Notes: generated by a model from the sequence alone, not told the origin. Numbered from the stretch's first letter, positions 29,791-38,013 are shown. The stretch is DNA of 64,000 bases from Pseudactinotalea terrae (GCF_009733845.1 NZ_WNXZ01000001.1:558001-622000), one strand, 5' to 3'. Numbers and translations are program-made.

Positions 29791-30921
29791 ATGAAGGCGG
29801 GTCGTACTGCTAGGTATGCGGCAACGATGCTGGCATGCGGAGCCCTGTGGGTGGCTGGCCTCTCGCCGTCGTCCGCAGCGATGCAGGACGAACCCGCGTG
29901 GGACACGGTCGCGGCCGAGGACATGCCGGAGACCTCCCCGGTGATCACTGTCCCTGCGGACGCGGTCTGGCAATTCACGATCGGCCAGGTCTGGTCGCAG
30001 GGTCCGAAGCCGGTCTCCATCGAGGAGTCGTGGACCCACCCACTTCCCAGCGCCCGCCTGCTGTCACAGTTCGGGAACAGGGGGATCATCCCGGGAGTCA
30101 CCTCGAGCGCGTTCCACAACGGCATCGACCTCGCCGCGACTCTGGGCACGCAGATCCTTGCCGCGGGGTCGGGTGTGGTCATCTACGCGGGTCATGGCAA
30201 CAAGACGCTGGGGCTCTCTGGATGGGTCGTCGTGATCCAGCACCTGGACGGAACCAGCACCGCCTACAACCACATGAGCGAGTCCGGTGTCCTCGTGGCC
30301 GTCGGCGACGACGTGACCACGGGCGACGTCATCGCTCTCGTCGGCAGCGAGGGCAGGTCGACCGGCCCGCACCTTCACTTCTCCGCATGGGTCGACGGTC
30401 GGGCGGTCAATCCCGTGAACTATCTGCAGGAGCGGGGCGTCTCCGTGCCCGGCGGTCGCGCCTCGACCGATGAGTCCACCCAGGGAGACCCGAACGACCC
30501 GCACCAGTGGGACTGGACCGGGGCCGAGCAGGGCGACGGACCTCCCATCGAGGAGCCCTACGGCGACCCTGAGCCCGACCCTGTGGAGCAGACCCCGTCG
30601 GACCCTGAGCCAGAGCCGACACCGGCTCCTGAGCCAGAGCCGACACCGGCTCCTGAGCCAGAGCCGACACCGGAGCCGTCGACGGAGCCGACACCGACGC
30701 CCTCGGTCGAGCCGGAACCCACCGAAGAGCCCACGCAGGACCCCACCGAAGAGCCTTCTGACCCGGACCCGACCGATGGCCCATCCGACGATCCCGAGCC
30801 GACCCCCACCGACGAGCCGACCGGGACCCCGACCGCCCCGGGGTCGCCGTCCGAGCCCGAGCACACCTCCGAGCCGGAGCCTGGGCCCACGTCGACAGCC
30901 ACGGACGAGCCCACCGACTAG
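29791..30921 (+). CDS. Secreted M23 (LytM) peptidase with Pro/Glu-rich tail
   Basis: 376 residues. A signal peptide (residues 1-30, ending SPSSAA) is followed by an M23 domain at about 85-210 with zinc ligands His and Asp in HNGIDLAA (His109, Asp113) and HLHFS near residue 193. The tail (about 230-376) is an acidic Pro-Glu-Thr-Ser linker built on PEPEPTPA repeats, a typical wall-spanning segment. It probably cuts peptidoglycan cross-bridges or acts as a wall-binding factor. No LPXTG or membrane anchor is present. ATG 29791 is used; TTG 29788 is adjacent. Confidence 0.88.
   Translation: MKAGRTARYAATMLACGALWVAGLSPSSAAMQDEPAWDTVAAEDMPETSPVITVPADAVWQFTIGQVWSQGPKPVSIEESWTHPLPSARLLSQFGNRGIIPGVTSSAFHNGIDLAATLGTQILAAGSGVVIYAGHGNKTLGLSGWVVVIQHLDGTSTAYNHMSESGVLVAVGDDVTTGDVIALVGSEGRSTGPHLHFSAWVDGRAVNPVNYLQERGVSVPGGRASTDESTQGDPNDPHQWDWTGAEQGDGPPIEEPYGDPEPDPVEQTPSDPEPEPTPAPEPEPTPAPEPEPTPEPSTEPTPTPSVEPEPTEEPTQDPTEEPSDPDPTDGPSDDPEPTPTDEPTGTPTAPGSPSEPEHTSEPEPGPTSTATDEPTD
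30604..30673 (+). repeat. 24-bp tandem repeat in the peptidase tail
   Basis: A 24-bp unit beginning CCTGAGCCAGAGCCGACACC repeats 2.9 times without mismatch and encodes PEPEPTPA. Perfect copies suggest recent expansion by slippage or recombination. Confidence 0.85.
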
Positions 30922-30931
30922 CCCGAGGCCC

Positions 30932-31570
30932 TCAGCGGCGAGCGGCCAGCAATGTCGCGTCGGGGATGTCGACCCGCCTGCCCTCTCGCACCACGCGGCG
31001 GGGGCGATCCTCGGCGACGATCACCTCGAACGACCCCGGCAGCGAGCCGACGAGATCGGCTGCCGCGAACATCGCGTCGCGATGGCTCTGCGTCAGCTGG
31101 GTGAGCTCCTCCGACGGCGCATGCCCGACCACCAGCAGATGACCGCCGGGAGCGACCGCGGTGGCGAGCCGACCCACGACAGCGGCCATGCCGCCGTCGG
31201 GCGGGTGCAGGTAGTGGGTCGTGACGAGATCGAAGGAGCGGCCGCCCGCCTCGAAGGTGCGGGCGTCGATCTGCCACCACTCGACACGATCGGACACACC
31301 GGCCTCGGCAGCGTGCTCGGCGGCGCGCGCCAACCCCTTGCCCGAGAAGTCCGCACCCGTGGCGCGCCAGCCCTGCTGGGCGAGCCAGATGACGTCGCCA
31401 CCCTCGCCGCAGCCGACGTCGAGCGCCGTACCGGGGGAGAGGGTCGAGGCGATCGTGACCAGCTGCGGGTTCGCGTTCCCGCTCCAGATCTTCGCCTCGC
31501 CCGAGTACCGCTCGTCCCAGCTGTCCGGCTCGAACATCTCGGTGCTGTGGTCGTGCTCGGAATGGGCCAT
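30932..31570 (-). CDS. Class I SAM-dependent methyltransferase
   Basis: 212 residues. The SAM-binding motif is ALDVGCGEGGD (about residues 49-59) with the acidic GADFSGKGL after strand 2, followed by DARTF and PGGHLLVVGHAP. The order matches small-molecule methyltransferases of the Methyltransf_25/TehB-like kind; the substrate is unknown. The N-terminus is rich in His and acidic residues. It is convergent with the M23 gene. A TTGCTG-AAA-CAGCAA inverted repeat at 31612-31626 lies upstream and may be regulatory. Confidence 0.88.
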   Translation of the reverse strand: MAHSEHDHSTEMFEPDSWDERYSGEAKIWSGNANPQLVTIASTLSPGTALDVGCGEGGDVIWLAQQGWRATGADFSGKGLARAAEHAAEAGVSDRVEWWQIDARTFEAGGRSFDLVTTHYLHPPDGGMAAVVGRLATAVAPGGHLLVVGHAPSEELTQLTQSHRDAMFAAADLVGSLPGSFEVIVAEDRPRRVVREGRRVDIPDATLLAARR

Positions 31571-31701
31571 GACGACACTGTGCAGCGCGGTGCACTCAGG
31601 GGCAAGCGTGATTGCTGAAACAGCAAGGCTCGGTCCTGCGATGGTGGGAGGAGGGAGCCGGAGAGGTTGCGGGCAGAGGCTTGCGTCGCTGGCAGCCAGG
31701 G

Positions 31702-33315
31702 TCAGTCGGCTGTGCGATCGTGCGCGGTCACCAACGCTCGTCCCTGATCTGGCACCTGCTCGTCATCGGCTGGATCGAACGCGACACGTCCGGTCTCGAA
31801 CCGCGCCGCCAGGGCACCGCGCAGCCGCTCGCGACGTGTCAGGCGGCCGTCGTGGCCCGGGCTCGCTGGCGTGATGGGATCCGGGGTCACCGCCAGGAGG
31901 GCGCGTTCGGCGGCGGCGACCGGCTGGTGCTGCTCGAGGTAGCCACCCTCGGGCGTCCGCACGATCCGGCCGGTCTCGTGCCCGTGCAGCAGCACCTCAC
32001 GGTCCTTGCGCTGCAGCCCGAGACAGATCCGGCGCGTGATATCGAACGCGACCGGTGGGCCGACGATCAGCGCCACCTGCAGTGCGGTCACGATCAGCTC
32101 GAAGCTGATGCCGAACGTCGTCGAGGCGATGTCGGTGCTCCCGGCAGCCCACAGGATGCCGTAGAAGAGCATGCCTGCCACACCGATCCCGGTGCGGACC
32201 GGGACGTTCCTCGGCCGCTCGAGCACGTGGTGCTCGAGGGTGTCGCGGGTGATCCATGACTCGAGGAACGGGTAGACGATCACCACGGCGAAGTAGATGC
32301 CGATGACGGCGAGCGGGGCGAGGATGGCGAAGGTCCACGTCCAGCCGAACCACTCGGTCTCCCAGCCTGCTGGGACGAGCCGGAGAGCGCCGTCGAGGAA
32401 CCCCATGTACCAGTCGGGTTGGCTGCCGCCGCCGACGTCGCCGGCAGCGGTAGGGCCATAGGCCCAGATGGGGCTGATCGTTGAGGTCGCGCCGAGCAGC
32501 ACCAGCACACCGCTCGTGATCGCTGTCAGTCCGGCGGCGCGCAGTGCGGCGTCGGGCCAGAGGCGGAGGCCAGGTGTTGCCTGGATCGGGGCACCCGTGC
32601 TCGCCGGGCTCGGTGACCCGTGCCGGTATCCGAGCACGCCGCGGACCACGAGCAGGGCCACGACCAGGATCGGGGCGATCACGACGTGGACCGGGTAGAG
32701 GTTCTCGATGATCTCGCCAGGGAACCTGCTGCCGAACATCAGGGTCACGAGCCACGTGCCGATCACCGGGATGCCGAGCATCACGCCTTCGACGATCCGC
32801 AGCCCGGTGCCCGAGAGCATGTCGTCGGGGAGGGCGTAGCCGCTCCAGCCGGCCAGGAGGACCGCGAAGAACGCGAGCATCAGCAGCAGCCAGCCCGCAC
32901 GCCGGGGGCGGCGGAACCCTCCGGTGAAGAACAGGGCCAGGATCTGCATCATCATCGTCGCCGGCAGGAGAAGTCCTGCCCAGTGATGGGTCTGGCGGAC
33001 CAGCATCCCGCCGGCCTGCTCGAAGGAGATCTCCATCGTGGAGGCGAAGGCCTTGCTGACCTCCGTCCCGACGAGCGGACCATATGGCCCGTCATACGTG
33101 ACCAGCTCGCTGGACGGGGTGTAGGTGAATGTCAGCAGGATGCCGGTGATCGTGAGGACGACGATCGAGGCGAACGCCATGACGCCGAACATGTTCGCCC
33201 AGTGCAGGTGGACCCGTTGCCGCCTGAGCGCCCGGACGAGTCGAGGGCCGGCCTGCGCGACGAGCACCGCAGCGCGCCGGCGTGCGGTAGCGGGGTGGCG
33301 GCGGTCAACGGGCAC
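31702..33315 (-). CDS. Orphan QcrB-like cytochrome b, lacking one heme ligand pair
   Basis: 537 residues, about nine membrane helices, clearly homologous to the QcrB at 57976-59685 and sharing its C-terminal GLQRKDREVLLHGHETG. The Qo-site motif is kept as PDWY (QPDWYMGFLDGALRL). In helix B, His110 is kept but the second ligand position is Gln124 (MMMQIL; QcrB has His135). In helix D, His210 is kept but the second is Arg225 (LLVVRGVL; QcrB has His237). The two losses belong to the same heme (bH type), so only one heme should bind. No qcrA or qcrC is nearby. It overlaps ndh by 11 nt. Confidence 0.9.
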   Translation of the reverse strand: MPVDRRHPATARRRAAVLVAQAGPRLVRALRRQRVHLHWANMFGVMAFASIVVLTITGILLTFTYTPSSELVTYDGPYGPLVGTEVSKAFASTMEISFEQAGGMLVRQTHHWAGLLLPATMMMQILALFFTGGFRRPRRAGWLLLMLAFFAVLLAGWSGYALPDDMLSGTGLRIVEGVMLGIPVIGTWLVTLMFGSRFPGEIIENLYPVHVVIAPILVVALLVVRGVLGYRHGSPSPASTGAPIQATPGLRLWPDAALRAAGLTAITSGVLVLLGATSTISPIWAYGPTAAGDVGGGSQPDWYMGFLDGALRLVPAGWETEWFGWTWTFAILAPLAVIGIYFAVVIVYPFLESWITRDTLEHHVLERPRNVPVRTGIGVAGMLFYGILWAAGSTDIASTTFGISFELIVTALQVALIVGPPVAFDITRRICLGLQRKDREVLLHGHETGRIVRTPEGGYLEQHQPVAAAERALLAVTPDPITPASPGHDGRLTRRERLRGALAARFETGRVAFDPADDEQVPDQGRALVTAHDRTAD

Positions 33316-34699
33316 GGTCGGCTCCGATCAGCTCACGCGCACGTTCCTCGGCGTCTGGCCCTGTTCCTTCCCGGCGGGGCCTCAGCACGGCCGGATCGCC
33401 TGCCGCCAGGAACGCGGTCCGCGGCACCTGCACGCCGGGCAGCGCGACGATGTCCCGTCCGAAGAGCGCTGCGCTGAGCCAGACGAGCAGGACGCGCAAC
33501 TTCCGCTCCCAGGTGGGGATGGCCAGCACGTGGTAGCCGCGGTGCATCAACCATGCGAGCGGGCCCTTGATGACCAGCCGCCGGTACTGGAAGATGCCGT
33601 GCCCCATGCCGAGCGTCGCAATGGTGCCGAGACTGTCGTGGCGGTACGGACGCTCCTTCTTGCCGCGCAGGTGAGCCACGATGTTGGCCGCCAGAAGCTT
33701 GCCCTGCCTGACGGCGTGCTGAGCGTTGGGGACGGTCAGGGCACCGGGAGCGGCCGCGGTCAGGTCAGGGACAGCGGCGTTGTCGCCGGCGGCCCAGGCA
33801 TCCGGCACGGGTGCCTCGTCGGTGCCGACCCGGAGGTCGGCGCGGACGCGCACCAGGCCACGGTCGTCGACCGGCAGATCGGTGTGCTGGGCGACCACGG
33901 GGTTGTGCCCGTTGCCGACAGCCCAGATGAGGAGGTTCGTGTCGAACGACTCCCCGGTGGACAGCACGATGTGCCCGCCCCGCGCGGAGGTGATCTGCGT
34001 CTCCGTGTGGACGTGGGCCCCTCGCCGCTCGAGGTGGCGTACGACCCAGCGACCGGGATCATCGGTCACCTCGGGCAGGATCCGAGGCGATGCCTCGACC
34101 AGGTGGAAGGAGAGCTCCGCCAGGCTGATCTCGGGGTAGGAACGCAGCAGCGAGGTCGCCAGCGAGAGCAGCTCGCCGAACGCTTCGACCCCGGTGAAGC
34201 CGCCACCGACGACCGTCACGGTGAGCAGCCGCGAACGCTCCGGTCCCGGCGGGAGGCCGGCAGCCTCGTCGAACGCGGTCAGCAGACCGTCGCGGATGGC
34301 GACGGCCTCCTCGACGTGCTTGAGGCCGATCGCGTGATCGGCGACCCCAGGGATCGACAACCTGCGGGTCACGGCCCCCGCCGTGACCACGAGGAGGTCG
34401 TACTTGATGGCTTGCGGGGCGCCGTGGGCGGTCTGGACCATGGCCCTCCGATGGGCGTGATCCACCTCGATCACGTGGCCGGCGACGAGGCGTGTGCTCC
34501 GCAGGTGACTTCGCAGGGAGACGACGACGTGTCGAGCCTCGACCGACCCAGCCGTGACCTCGGGAAGGAACGGTTGGTAGGTCATGTAGCCGCGCGGGTC
34601 GACGACGGTGACCTCCGCCTCGCCCGGACGCAGCCGCTTCTCGAGCCGCCAGGCTGTGTAGAAGCCTGCGTACCCGCCGCCGATGATCAATATCCGCAT
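33305..34699 (-). CDS. ndh: Type II NADH dehydrogenase (NAD(P)/FAD-dependent oxidoreductase)
   Basis: 464 residues. The N-terminal FAD motif is ILIIGGGYAGFYTAWRLEK (residues 3-21), the NADH motif is VTVVGGGFTGVEAFGELL (about 165-182), and the FAD-closing motif is AWAAGDNAAVPD (about 300-311). Two amphipathic C-terminal helices suit attachment to the membrane. It would move electrons from NADH to menaquinone without pumping protons. The ATG has a strong ribosome site (GGAGGA). The stop side overlaps the start of the QcrB-like gene, so the products are made together. Confidence 0.92.
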   Translation of the reverse strand: MRILIIGGGYAGFYTAWRLEKRLRPGEAEVTVVDPRGYMTYQPFLPEVTAGSVEARHVVVSLRSHLRSTRLVAGHVIEVDHAHRRAMVQTAHGAPQAIKYDLLVVTAGAVTRRLSIPGVADHAIGLKHVEEAVAIRDGLLTAFDEAAGLPPGPERSRLLTVTVVGGGFTGVEAFGELLSLATSLLRSYPEISLAELSFHLVEASPRILPEVTDDPGRWVVRHLERRGAHVHTETQITSARGGHIVLSTGESFDTNLLIWAVGNGHNPVVAQHTDLPVDDRGLVRVRADLRVGTDEAPVPDAWAAGDNAAVPDLTAAAPGALTVPNAQHAVRQGKLLAANIVAHLRGKKERPYRHDSLGTIATLGMGHGIFQYRRLVIKGPLAWLMHRGYHVLAIPTWERKLRVLLVWLSAALFGRDIVALPGVQVPRTAFLAAGDPAVLRPRREGTGPDAEERARELIGADRAR

Positions 34700-34727
34700 G
34701 ACATCCTCCAGTTGCTCTCACCAGGTA

Positions 34728-34769
34728 GACCGTGGAGCGGGAGCAGACGTGACGTGGCGCTCGTCACGT
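34728..34769 (-). promoter_or_regulatory. Hairpin and weak ECF41-like promoter ahead of ndh
   Basis: An inverted repeat with 8-bp arms (ACGTGACG 34747-34754 and CGTCACGT 34762-34769, 7-nt loop) lies between the flavoprotein stop and ndh. Read leftward, its inner arm gives CGTCACG, then 16 nt, then GGTC (34731-34728), a degenerate match to the two stronger sites upstream. It could equally be a terminator or protein site; no T-run follows. Confidence 0.35.
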
Positions 34770-34785
34770 GCGTCGGGCCGGCCGA

Positions 34786-36516
34786 CTACTCGACCAGCTT
34801 GCCGTCGGCAGAGACGTCGACCATGAGCTCGGCGATCTCGCCCGGCACCGGTGGGATCTCTTCGTGCACGACGCCGGCGGTGGGCGACCAGACGAGGTTC
34901 GTCTGCAGAGCGGGGTCCAGGTCGGGGTAGTCGCTGCGGTTGTGGCAGCCGCGGCTCTCGCGGCGTTCGAGCGCCGCCTCGAGCGTGGCGCGGGCGGCGA
35001 TCAGGGATGCTCTGAGGTCGAAGGCGTGCGCGAGATCACCGAAGCCTGCGATGTCCGGATGGACCCCGACGTCACCCGACCGCTCGCTGATCTCGTGCAG
35101 CTCGCGCAAACCGGTCAGGAGCCCGGTCTCGTCGCGGGAGACGCCGGCGTGCGCGGTCATCGTGTTGCGGACCGCGCGCTGCAGAGCGCGGACGTTCTCG
35201 GGCCCGTCGGCGGCGAGCAGCGCGCTGATCTCCCGCCGCGCCTCCGCCTCGGCGTCGCGTGAGCGGTGCTGCGCCTCCAGCCCCGCCGAGTACTCCGCCG
35301 CGGCCCGTGCGACGATCCGCCCGAACACCAGCAGCTCGATCAGCGAGTTTCCCCCGAGCCGATTGGCGCCGTGCAGACCGGAGGAGGCCTCACCCACCGC
35401 ATACAGGCCCGCCACGTCGGTGCTGTGGTCCTCCGGACGGACCCACACCCCGCCCATGGAGTAGTGCGCGGTGGGAGCGATCTCGATCGGCTCGGCAGTG
35501 ATGTCGAGCATCTGCAGCTCCAGCAGCGTCTGGTAGACGCGCGGCAGCCGCGTCATGATCGTCTCGCGTGGCAGGTGCGAGACGTCGAGCCAGACGCCGC
35601 CCCTCTCGGTGCCTCGGCCCTCCTTGATCTCGGTGTAGGCGGCGAGCGCGACGCGGTCCCTCGTGGACAGCTCCATCCGCTTCGGGTCGTAGCGCTCCAT
35701 GAACCGCTCGCCAAGTGCGTTTCGCAGGATGCCGCCCTCGCCGCGCGCCGCCTCGGACACCAGCGTGCCGGCGGCGTTCTCGGGCTCGAGGAGACCGGAC
35801 GGGTGGAACTGCACCAGCTCGGGGTCGCGCAAGCGGGCGCCGGCCTCGACGGCGAGCCGGAAGGAGTCCCCGGTGTTCTCGTCACGCCGTGAGGACGTGC
35901 GGCGCCAGATGCGGGTGTGGCCGCCGGCGGCGAGGATCACCGCGTCCGCGTGGATCAGATGCGGCGTCCCGTCGGTCAGGTCGAACCCGTATGCACCGAA
36001 CACGGCACCGTCGCGCACGAGGATGCGGGTGATGTAGATCGAGTCCAGGATCGGGATGTCGAGCTGAGCCGCACGGTTCACCAAGGTCCGCTGGATCTCC
36101 AGGCCGGTGTAGTCGCCGGCGAACGCGGTACGGCGATAGGTGTGCGCTCCGAAGAAGCGCTGGGAGATGCGTCCGTCGTCCTCACGCGCGAAGGCCATGC
36201 CGTACCGCTCCAGGTCGGCGATGCCCTGGGCGGCGCCCCTGGCGACGATCTCGACGGTGTGCGGGTTGGCCAGACCGTAGCTCTCCTTGATGGTGTCGGC
36301 AGCGTGCTGCTGCCAAGAATCCTCGGCATCCATGGTGCCGAGAGCGGCGTTGATGCCGCCCGCCGCCAGGGACGTGTGGGCGTCGATGCGGGGCCGTTTG
36401 CCGACCGTCAGGACGCTGACGCCCTGCTCGGCGAGCTCGATCGCGGCGCGCAGGCCGGATCCGCCGGTGCCGATCACGAGCACGGTGGTCGACATGCGCC
36501 GTTCGGTGATGTTCAT
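34786..36516 (-). CDS. Orphan succinate dehydrogenase/fumarate reductase flavoprotein-like subunit
   Basis: 576 residues. The FAD motif is VLVIGTGGSGLRAAIELA; His47 in DAHTSLAAGG is at the position of the covalent FAD-histidine of SdhA/FrdA. Active-site segments are present: QFHPSGL, SEAARGEGGIL, APTAHYSMGG, NRLGGNSL and the C-terminal ESRGCHNRSDYP. No iron-sulfur (SdhB) or anchor gene is near, so its electron partner is unclear. L-aspartate oxidase is related, but no quinolinate genes are beside it. The ATG follows GGAG. First enzyme gene after the sigma factor. Confidence 0.85.
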   Translation of the reverse strand: MNITERRMSTTVLVIGTGGSGLRAAIELAEQGVSVLTVGKRPRIDAHTSLAAGGINAALGTMDAEDSWQQHAADTIKESYGLANPHTVEIVARGAAQGIADLERYGMAFAREDDGRISQRFFGAHTYRRTAFAGDYTGLEIQRTLVNRAAQLDIPILDSIYITRILVRDGAVFGAYGFDLTDGTPHLIHADAVILAAGGHTRIWRRTSSRRDENTGDSFRLAVEAGARLRDPELVQFHPSGLLEPENAAGTLVSEAARGEGGILRNALGERFMERYDPKRMELSTRDRVALAAYTEIKEGRGTERGGVWLDVSHLPRETIMTRLPRVYQTLLELQMLDITAEPIEIAPTAHYSMGGVWVRPEDHSTDVAGLYAVGEASSGLHGANRLGGNSLIELLVFGRIVARAAAEYSAGLEAQHRSRDAEAEARREISALLAADGPENVRALQRAVRNTMTAHAGVSRDETGLLTGLRELHEISERSGDVGVHPDIAGFGDLAHAFDLRASLIAARATLEAALERRESRGCHNRSDYPDLDPALQTNLVWSPTAGVVHEEIPPVPGEIAELMVDVSADGKLVE

Positions 36517-36620
36517 CTGCTGCTCTCCGCCTGCTGCTCCGATCGAGGCGCCGCCTGCTGCCGCCCAGGGGCGTGATCGGCGCTCTCGTGACGGCCGAGA
36601 CGACGACCGCCTAGATCGAA

Positions 36621-36647
36621 GACAACGCAGCCCCGCGGAACGTGACA
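36621..36647 (-). promoter_or_regulatory. Candidate ECF41-type promoter of the flavoprotein gene
   Basis: Read leftward: TGTCACG (36647-36641), exactly 16 nt, TGTC (36624-36621). The published ECF41 motif is TGTCACA in the -35 and CGTC in the -10 region. The -35 is identical to that before the sigma gene and the spacing is the same. Transcription would start near 36613, about 97 nt ahead of ATG 36516. Confidence 0.55.
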
Positions 36648-36705
36648 GCGGCGGGTCGTCGTGAGGCTGATGCTCCTGGCGCGTGCCGGACCGAGCGGCT
36701 CTGGG

Positions 36706-37578
36706 TCACCACGCTCCGGCGCTGGCGAGCTTGTCCGGGTTGCGGACGATGTAGATGCCGTCGATCGCGCCCGCATCGGTACTGATCGTGGCGATGCCCA
36801 CCACCTCGGTCCCCTGCTTGATCAGGAGGCACGCCTCGCCGTTCGCGTCGATGATCTCCAGGGTCGTGCTCGGGCCGAGATGGCGCAGGGCTCCGCCCAG
36901 GAAGCGGGTGACATGGTCGCGGCCGGTCACCGGACGTCTGGCGGCGGACACCTTGCCCCCGCCGTCGGAGATGGTCACGACGTCCTCGGCCAGGAGCTGC
37001 TCGAGGTCGTGGAGGTTCCCGGTGCGGGATGCCGACTGGAAGGCCTCGAGCAGGCGCGACATCTCCTCGCGCTGCGCGGGTGCCCCTCGCCGCCCTGCCA
37101 GGTGCTTGCGGGCGCGGTGCGCCAGCTGCCGGGCGTTGGCCTCGCTGGTGTGGAGAACCTCCGCGATCTCGCGGAACGGGTAGTCGAAGGCTTCGCGCAG
37201 GACGTAGACAGCACGCTCGGCGGGTGGGAGGCGCTCCATCAGGGTCAGCATCGCGACGCTGAGCGCCTCGGCGCGTTCCGCCCCGAGGTACGGATCGTCG
37301 TCACCGGTCGGGACGGGCTCGGGCAGCCACGGCCCGACGTAGTGCTCCCGGCGCGCCCGAGCTGAGGTCGCGACATTGATGGCCAACCGGGTGATGGTGG
37401 TGACCAGGAACGCCTCCGGATTGAGCACCACCGACCGGTCGGTGGCCTGCCAGCGCAGCCACGCGTCCTGAACCACGTCCTCGGCGTCGGCCACCGTGCC
37501 GAGGATGCGGTAGGCGATACCGAACAACCGTCGCCGCTTGTCCTCGAACACGTCGGCCGCCTCGCTCAGATGTGCCAT
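36706..37578 (-). CDS. sigJ: ECF sigma factor with SnoaL-like C-terminal domain (ECF41/SigJ type)
   Basis: 290 residues. Region 2 (about 9-75) has AYRILGTVADAEDVVQDAWLRW; region 4 (about 115-165) has LPPAERAVYVLREAFDYPFREIAEVLHTS; a SnoaL-like domain follows (about 175-285). The ECF41 hallmarks DGGGKV in the extension and NPDKL at the end are both present. In this group the extension controls activity and takes the place of a separate anti-sigma factor. It lies upstream of and in line with the flavoprotein, ndh and cytochrome b genes. The ATG at 37578 has only a weak ribosome site. Confidence 0.93.
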   Translation of the reverse strand: MAHLSEAADVFEDKRRRLFGIAYRILGTVADAEDVVQDAWLRWQATDRSVVLNPEAFLVTTITRLAINVATSARARREHYVGPWLPEPVPTGDDDPYLGAERAEALSVAMLTLMERLPPAERAVYVLREAFDYPFREIAEVLHTSEANARQLAHRARKHLAGRRGAPAQREEMSRLLEAFQSASRTGNLHDLEQLLAEDVVTISDGGGKVSAARRPVTGRDHVTRFLGGALRHLGPSTTLEIIDANGEACLLIKQGTEVVGIATISTDAGAIDGIYIVRNPDKLASAGAW

Positions 37579-37783
37579 CTGCGCTCATTCCGTCGTGTCA
37601 GCGTGGAGCGTCGACGATGACGCTATCGGAGTACTCGTCCGGCCGGTCGATCGTCGAGGGGAAAGCGCCCAACAGGCCGGGAGGGCCCATCGATCGCACG
37701 TCGCGGCTGTCCGGTGGTCCTTCAACGCGCCTTCTCCTCGTGACCGGCGTCTGCCGTCGTGTGCGACGGCCTTCATGAGTTCA

Positions 37784-37825
37784 GACGAAGCTGCGGCACG
37801 TTTCGTGACATCGCCGGTCACGAAA
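37784..37825 (-). promoter_or_regulatory. Candidate ECF41-type autoregulatory promoter with inverted repeat
   Basis: Read leftward: TGTCACG (37810-37804), 16 nt, CGTC (37787-37784), matching the published ECF41 motif apart from the last -35 base. Its -35 is one arm of a perfect inverted repeat, TTTCGTGAC (37801-37809) and GTCACGAAA (37817-37825). The other arm could give a weaker rightward -35 (GGTCACG) toward the gene at 38001. The leader to the sigma gene would be about 200 nt. The rest of the 37579-38000 gap holds one small open frame and nothing else I can support. Confidence 0.6.
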
Positions 37826-37917
37826 TGGAACCGCTGCGCGGTCTTCGTGATGACCGCACGCCGTGCGGGTCGGGCCGGCTCGGTGCCCGTGGCAGCCCTC
37901 TCGAGGAGCATTCAATC

Positions 37918-38013
37918 GTGACGTCGACCATCGCCCTCAGCGATCCTCGGGATCGTTGGACGGCAGCAGCCGTTGCCGACGGCACAGCCCCGGACATCCC
38001 ATGGCCGGCCTAG
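37918..38013 (+). CDS. Possible 31-residue small protein
   Basis: A GTG start with a fair ribosome site (GAGGAG, about 9 nt upstream) opens a short frame ending PDIPWPA. It overlaps the beginning of the next gene by 13 nt in another frame. There is no recognisable domain. It may be a leader peptide or chance; support is the ribosome site and position only. Confidence 0.22.
   Translation: MTSTIALSDPRDRWTAAAVADGTAPDIPWPA

Noticed and set aside
30604-30673. Short repeats considered as a CRISPR array
   Set aside because: Contiguous in-frame coding repeats without spacers.
31702-33315. Treating the orphan cytochrome b as a pseudogene
   Set aside because: The full-length frame, intact Qo motif and normal codon pattern argue that it is maintained.
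34747-34769. CRP-like reading of the GTGAC...GTCAC hairpin before ndh
   Set aside because: The half-sites are 11 nt apart, not the 6 expected for CRP.
34786-36516. Annotation as L-aspartate oxidase (nadB)
   Set aside because: The motif set and the absence of nadA/nadC neighbours favour the SdhA/FrdA side; kept as an alternative only.
37585-37911. Open frame on the - strand between the sigma gene and its promoter
   Set aside because: Arg/Ala/Thr-rich product without ribosome site; it overlaps the inverted repeat and sigma promoter. Left as a leader region.
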